From an uncultured bacterium (lineage in GTDB: Bacteria > Pseudomonadota > Gammaproteobacteria > Burkholderiales > Burkholderiaceae_E), in contig CAIPGD010000133.1 of assembly GCA_903864485.1 (NCBI GenBank), positions 1 to 6,565 of the forward strand: a stretch of DNA of 6,565 nt, given 5' to 3'. The first letter of the stretch is position 1; every line of letters begins with the position of its first letter. Shown piece after piece: positions 4,839 to 6,565 of this stretch. The notes beneath the pieces were generated by a model. The model saw only the letters and a program-made list of their open reading frames with translations. It had not been told where the DNA came from and ran no database searches. The translations under genes and the position numbers were made by a program.

Positions 4839-5489
4839 ATCACGCAAGCGCCCGACCATAAAACTCGCAGCCTGCTGGATATGAGAACGCGTGAGTGCTT
4901 CGGCGCTCGCTCCGTCACCGCGAACCACGGCGGCCAGAATATCGGCGTGCTGGTCCCAGATGTCGCGTGGTTTGGCGTCGCGGATCAGCACCTCGCCCAT
5001 CATGCGTTGGGTATAGGTCAAGTGCGTTGCCAACGCCGGCGCAATCAATTCATTGCCAGAGAGCGTGTAGAGAAACTCATGAAAGCGAATATCGGCGGCG
5101 ATCATCTTCGCCACCGCTCCGCTCGCCACCGCTTTGCGTCCAGCCTCGAGGAGGGCCGGGCCCTGCTTTGCCGCCAACGCCGCATTCTTTTCGGCGGCAT
5201 GCCGTGAAGCCAGACCTTCAAGAACTGCACGCATGTCGTACATCTGCTGGGCATACTCCGGATCCAGCGGTGTCACGATCAGGCCGCGTCCCGGTGCATC
5301 CTGCAGAACGCCCTGGTTACGCAACAAAGCCAGAGCTTGTTGCACGGGTTGACGCGAGACCCCCAGCGCTTGGGCGATCTGCTCCTGGATAATGCGTTCT
5401 CCTGGGCCGATCTTGCCAGCAGTCACTTCGTCGAGGATTGCGTTACGGACCTGCTCGACCAGATTGGGAGTCGATGCGAGTGCTTTCAA
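4812..5489 (-). CDS. GntR-family regulator, FadR/FCD subfamily, with a chimeric C-terminus
   Basis: A 225-residue one-component regulator. Residues about 8-75 form the GntR winged helix (LVEQVRNAILDEVTAGKIGPG, then EQIAQALGVSRQPVQQALALL and a GRGLIV wing). Residues about 82-210 form the all-helical FCD ligand domain, with Asp133 and His137 in DIRFHEFL, His181 in QHADIL and His203 in SHIQQA at the places where FCD proteins hold a metal and a carboxylate ligand. I choose the TTG at 5489 because it overlaps the synthetase stop as TTGA and puts the winged helix at the normal distance; the frame is open to 5618, but that part is just the synthetase gene in another frame. It is probably the local regulator of the acyl-CoA synthetase operon. 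The last six or so residues (RPRETF) and the stop are the antisense of the SprT fragment, so the original end is lost or slightly changed; the folded part seems complete. Confidence 0.83.
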   Translation of the reverse strand: MKALASTPNLVEQVRNAILDEVTAGKIGPGERIIQEQIAQALGVSRQPVQQALALLRNQGVLQDAPGRGLIVTPLDPEYAQQMYDMRAVLEGLASRHAAEKNAALAAKQGPALLEAGRKAVASGAVAKMIAADIRFHEFLYTLSGNELIAPALATHLTYTQRMMGEVLIRDAKPRDIWDQHADILAAVVRGDGASAEALTRSHIQQAASFMVGRLRDAARPRETF

Positions 5490-5959
5490 TGGGCGGCCAT
5501 TCGCTCGCGCAGCACCCGATGCAGGATCTTGCCAGTGGCCGTTCGCGGCATCTGCTGGTCGTCGATGAATCGCACCGACTGCGGACGCTTGTATCCCGCG
5601 ATACGGCCACGGCACCAATCAAGTAATTCGGTCGAATCGGCGCGCGCATCGTCGTGCAAGACAACGACCGCCATGACGGCTTCGCCCCACTTGTCGTGCG
5701 GCACCCCGACCACCGCAACATCGCGAACACTCGGGTGCGCGCCCAGAACGGCCTCGACTTCGGACGGGTAAATATTCTCTCCACCGCTGATGATCATATT
5801 GCTTTTGCGATCTACCAGAAAAATATAACCGTCCGCGTCGCGTCGGGCCAGATCCCCCACGGAGCACCAATCACCGCGAAATGCCTCAGCGGTCTTTTCA
5901 GGGTTTTGCCAGTAGCCATCAAAGACATAAGGAGTTCGCGAATAGAGCTCTCCGAAGGA
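5486..5959 (-). pseudogene. Acyl-CoA synthetase (AMP-forming), C-terminal fragment
   Basis: This is the last 155 or so residues of an ANL-superfamily acyl-CoA ligase, which makes acyl-CoA from a carboxylate, ATP and CoA. It starts in the conserved GELYSRTPYVFDGYW, runs through NPEKTAEAF and WCSVGDLARRDADGY, then the hinge DRKSNMIISGGENIYPSEVE, and ends with MPRTATGKILHRVL, which carries the catalytic Lys of the C-terminal lid. Complete enzymes are about 500-550 residues, so the whole N-terminal domain with the ATP-binding loop is missing. Reading upstream, homology ends at the Gly codon 5951-5953 and an in-frame TAG lies at 5960-5962. An internal GTG at 5860 could start a short product, but it would lack catalytic parts. 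It overlaps the GntR gene by four bases, so the pair comes from one operon. Beyond the break the DNA belongs to the DUF3310 gene on the other strand. Confidence 0.85.
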
Positions 5960-5977
5960 CTACTGGACAAGCAACGA

Positions 5978-6226
5978 TTGATTCAGCGAGCACTGGACGC
6001 GGGACAGGCCGACAGCTATCAGGTCGGTGGCAATCACTACAAAAACATGCCCATTGCGCCCTGGGACGTGATGGCCACGGCTCTGACACCCGAGGAGTAC
6101 CGCGGATTCCTGAAGGGCAATGTCATCAAGTACGCCATGCGATCGGCCCAAGGCGCCAAGGAAGGCGCCGAGCGCGATGCTGCCAAGGGGCGCCATTACA
6201 TGCAAAAACTGGCCGAGTTAGCGTGA
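5978..6226 (+). CDS. DUF3310 domain protein, phage type
   Basis: From TTG 5978 this gives 82 residues. The DUF3310 pattern is clear: SYQVGGNHYKNMPIAPWDVM, then LTPEEYRGFLKGNVIKYAMR, and a final KGRHYMQKLAELA. The domain is common in tailed phages, near replication and nucleotide-metabolism genes; its function is not settled. The true start is uncertain: the frame is open far upstream, but only because it runs antisense to the synthetase fragment. Candidate starts in the clear are CTG 5963 and TTG 5978, neither with a strong ribosome site. The gene may have lost its first codons at the 5951-5960 junction. Its TGA overlaps the next start as GTGA, so it is coupled to the winged-helix gene. Confidence 0.78.
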   Translation: MIQRALDAGQADSYQVGGNHYKNMPIAPWDVMATALTPEEYRGFLKGNVIKYAMRSAQGAKEGAERDAAKGRHYMQKLAELA

Positions 6227-6564
6227 AACCCCAACTCTCGGAAAAAATTCTCGAGACGCTTGCCGCGGGCGGGGAGATGAGTCGAATGGAGATGACCAAC
6301 CAATGTCAGCTGGCCTACGACTCATTGCGCAAGCCCCTGGAGAAACTCATGGGCACTGGGCAAATCCGGGGTCGCAAGCGGACGGTCAAAAACGTCTCTC
6401 AGCCCGTCTGGTTCTATCACCTGCCGGGCGAGCCACATCGAGCCCGCGGCGAAGATGCACGAATTGAATCAAACCAACAAAGCGAACCAGAGCACTGCCG
6501 CATCTTGCGCACGCTTGGCCATGCAACAACACACGAGACCCAACATGCAACGACGCGTTCTTAA
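6223..6564 (+). CDS. Small winged-helix protein, probably phage-derived
   Basis: A 113-residue protein starting at GTG 6223, which overlaps the DUF3310 stop by four bases. The frame is open further left, but that part runs through the DUF3310 gene and the junction and is not protein-like. Residues about 5-66 look like a winged helix: SEKILETLAAGGEMSRMEM, then a recognition-helix-like AYDSLRKPLEKLMGTG, and a wing QIRGRKRTVKNVSQPVWFYH. After residue 70 it is rich in Arg, His, Glu and Gln and looks disordered. Small proteins like this often sit in phage early regions as regulators; I do not recognise a specific family. It is likely in one operon with the DUF3310 gene. The stop lies one base before the window ends. 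Confidence 0.6.
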   Translation: MKPQLSEKILETLAAGGEMSRMEMTNQCQLAYDSLRKPLEKLMGTGQIRGRKRTVKNVSQPVWFYHLPGEPHRARGEDARIESNQQSEPEHCRILRTLGHATTHETQHATTRS

Positions 6565-6565
6565 A

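Noticed and set aside
4895..5392. A 165-codon open frame on + inside the GntR gene.
   Set aside because: Antisense shadow of a clear FadR-type regulator; rich in Arg, Pro and Ser with no family signal.
5490..5618. Longer GntR protein starting at 5618.
   Set aside because: The extra codons lie wholly inside the acyl-CoA synthetase coding sequence in another frame; TTG 5489 with the TTGA overlap explains the gene better.
4834..5960. Insertion sequence or composite transposon carrying the GntR-synthetase block.
   Set aside because: No transposase gene, terminal inverted repeats or target duplication could be seen at the two junctions.
5654..5977. Longer DUF3310 protein starting at 5654.
   Set aside because: The added part is antisense to the acyl-CoA synthetase fragment and crosses the junction; only the part from about 5963 has DUF3310 character.
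5881..6222. Winged-helix frame extended left to 5881.
   Set aside because: The extension overlaps the DUF3310 gene in another frame and crosses the junction; the GTG at 6223 overlaps the DUF3310 stop in the usual coupled way.
1..6565. tRNA, rRNA or CRISPR array.
   Set aside because: No cloverleaf, no rRNA-like stretch and no regularly spaced short repeats were seen on either strand by eye.

Overview
The window looks like a patchwork accessory region from a proteobacterium, most likely a betaproteobacterium of the Burkholderiales type. That placement is an inference from moderately high GC and from the kinds of genes present: a ChpS/ChpB pair, a HigB/HigA pair, a FadR-type GntR regulator beside an acyl-CoA synthetase, and phage or ICE-type small proteins. 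No sequence search was possible. Intact genes lie among at least five gene remnants, which suggests repeated insertion and deletion.

Left part (1-2138): the window opens inside a SprT-like zinc-ribbon gene. Next come a complete acyl-CoA thioesterase of the double-hotdog (TesB-like) type on + and, converging on it, a complete HTH-WYL (YafY-type) regulator on -. These two look like ordinary cargo or chromosomal genes.

Middle part (about 2290-4720): a cluster of toxin-antitoxin material. In order it holds an intact chpS-chpB (MazEF-type) operon, a 37-codon remnant of a ParE toxin, a RelE/HigB-type toxin with an internal out-of-frame deletion and its intact antitoxin (now an orphan), the C-terminal scrap of an HTH protein of the kind found on ICEs and plasmids, and an intact higB-higA operon on -. 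The last has an inverted repeat and a -10 box placed so close to the higB start that the mRNA may be leaderless.

Right part (4772-6565): a 59-base copy of the SprT zinc-ribbon coding sequence reappears. It differs from the first copy at only three positions, all third codon positions. It abuts a fragment of a lipid or aromatic-acid degradation operon on -: a FadR-type GntR regulator and the C-terminal third of an acyl-CoA synthetase, overlapping by TTGA. The last codons of the regulator are the antisense of the SprT copy. The synthetase is cut off at about 5951-5960, where a phage-type DUF3310 gene begins on +, followed by a small winged-helix protein gene coupled by a GTGA overlap.

How it works together: the functional parts visible are two complete toxin-antitoxin modules that could stabilise the region, an orphan antitoxin that may still bind its operator or neutralise related toxins elsewhere, three regulators (WYL, GntR, winged helix) and a thioesterase. 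I do not see a clearly new multi-gene system. The most informative signals are the scars: a microhomology deletion in a toxin, a paralogous SprT fragment, and two sharp chimeric junctions around 4834 and 5955.
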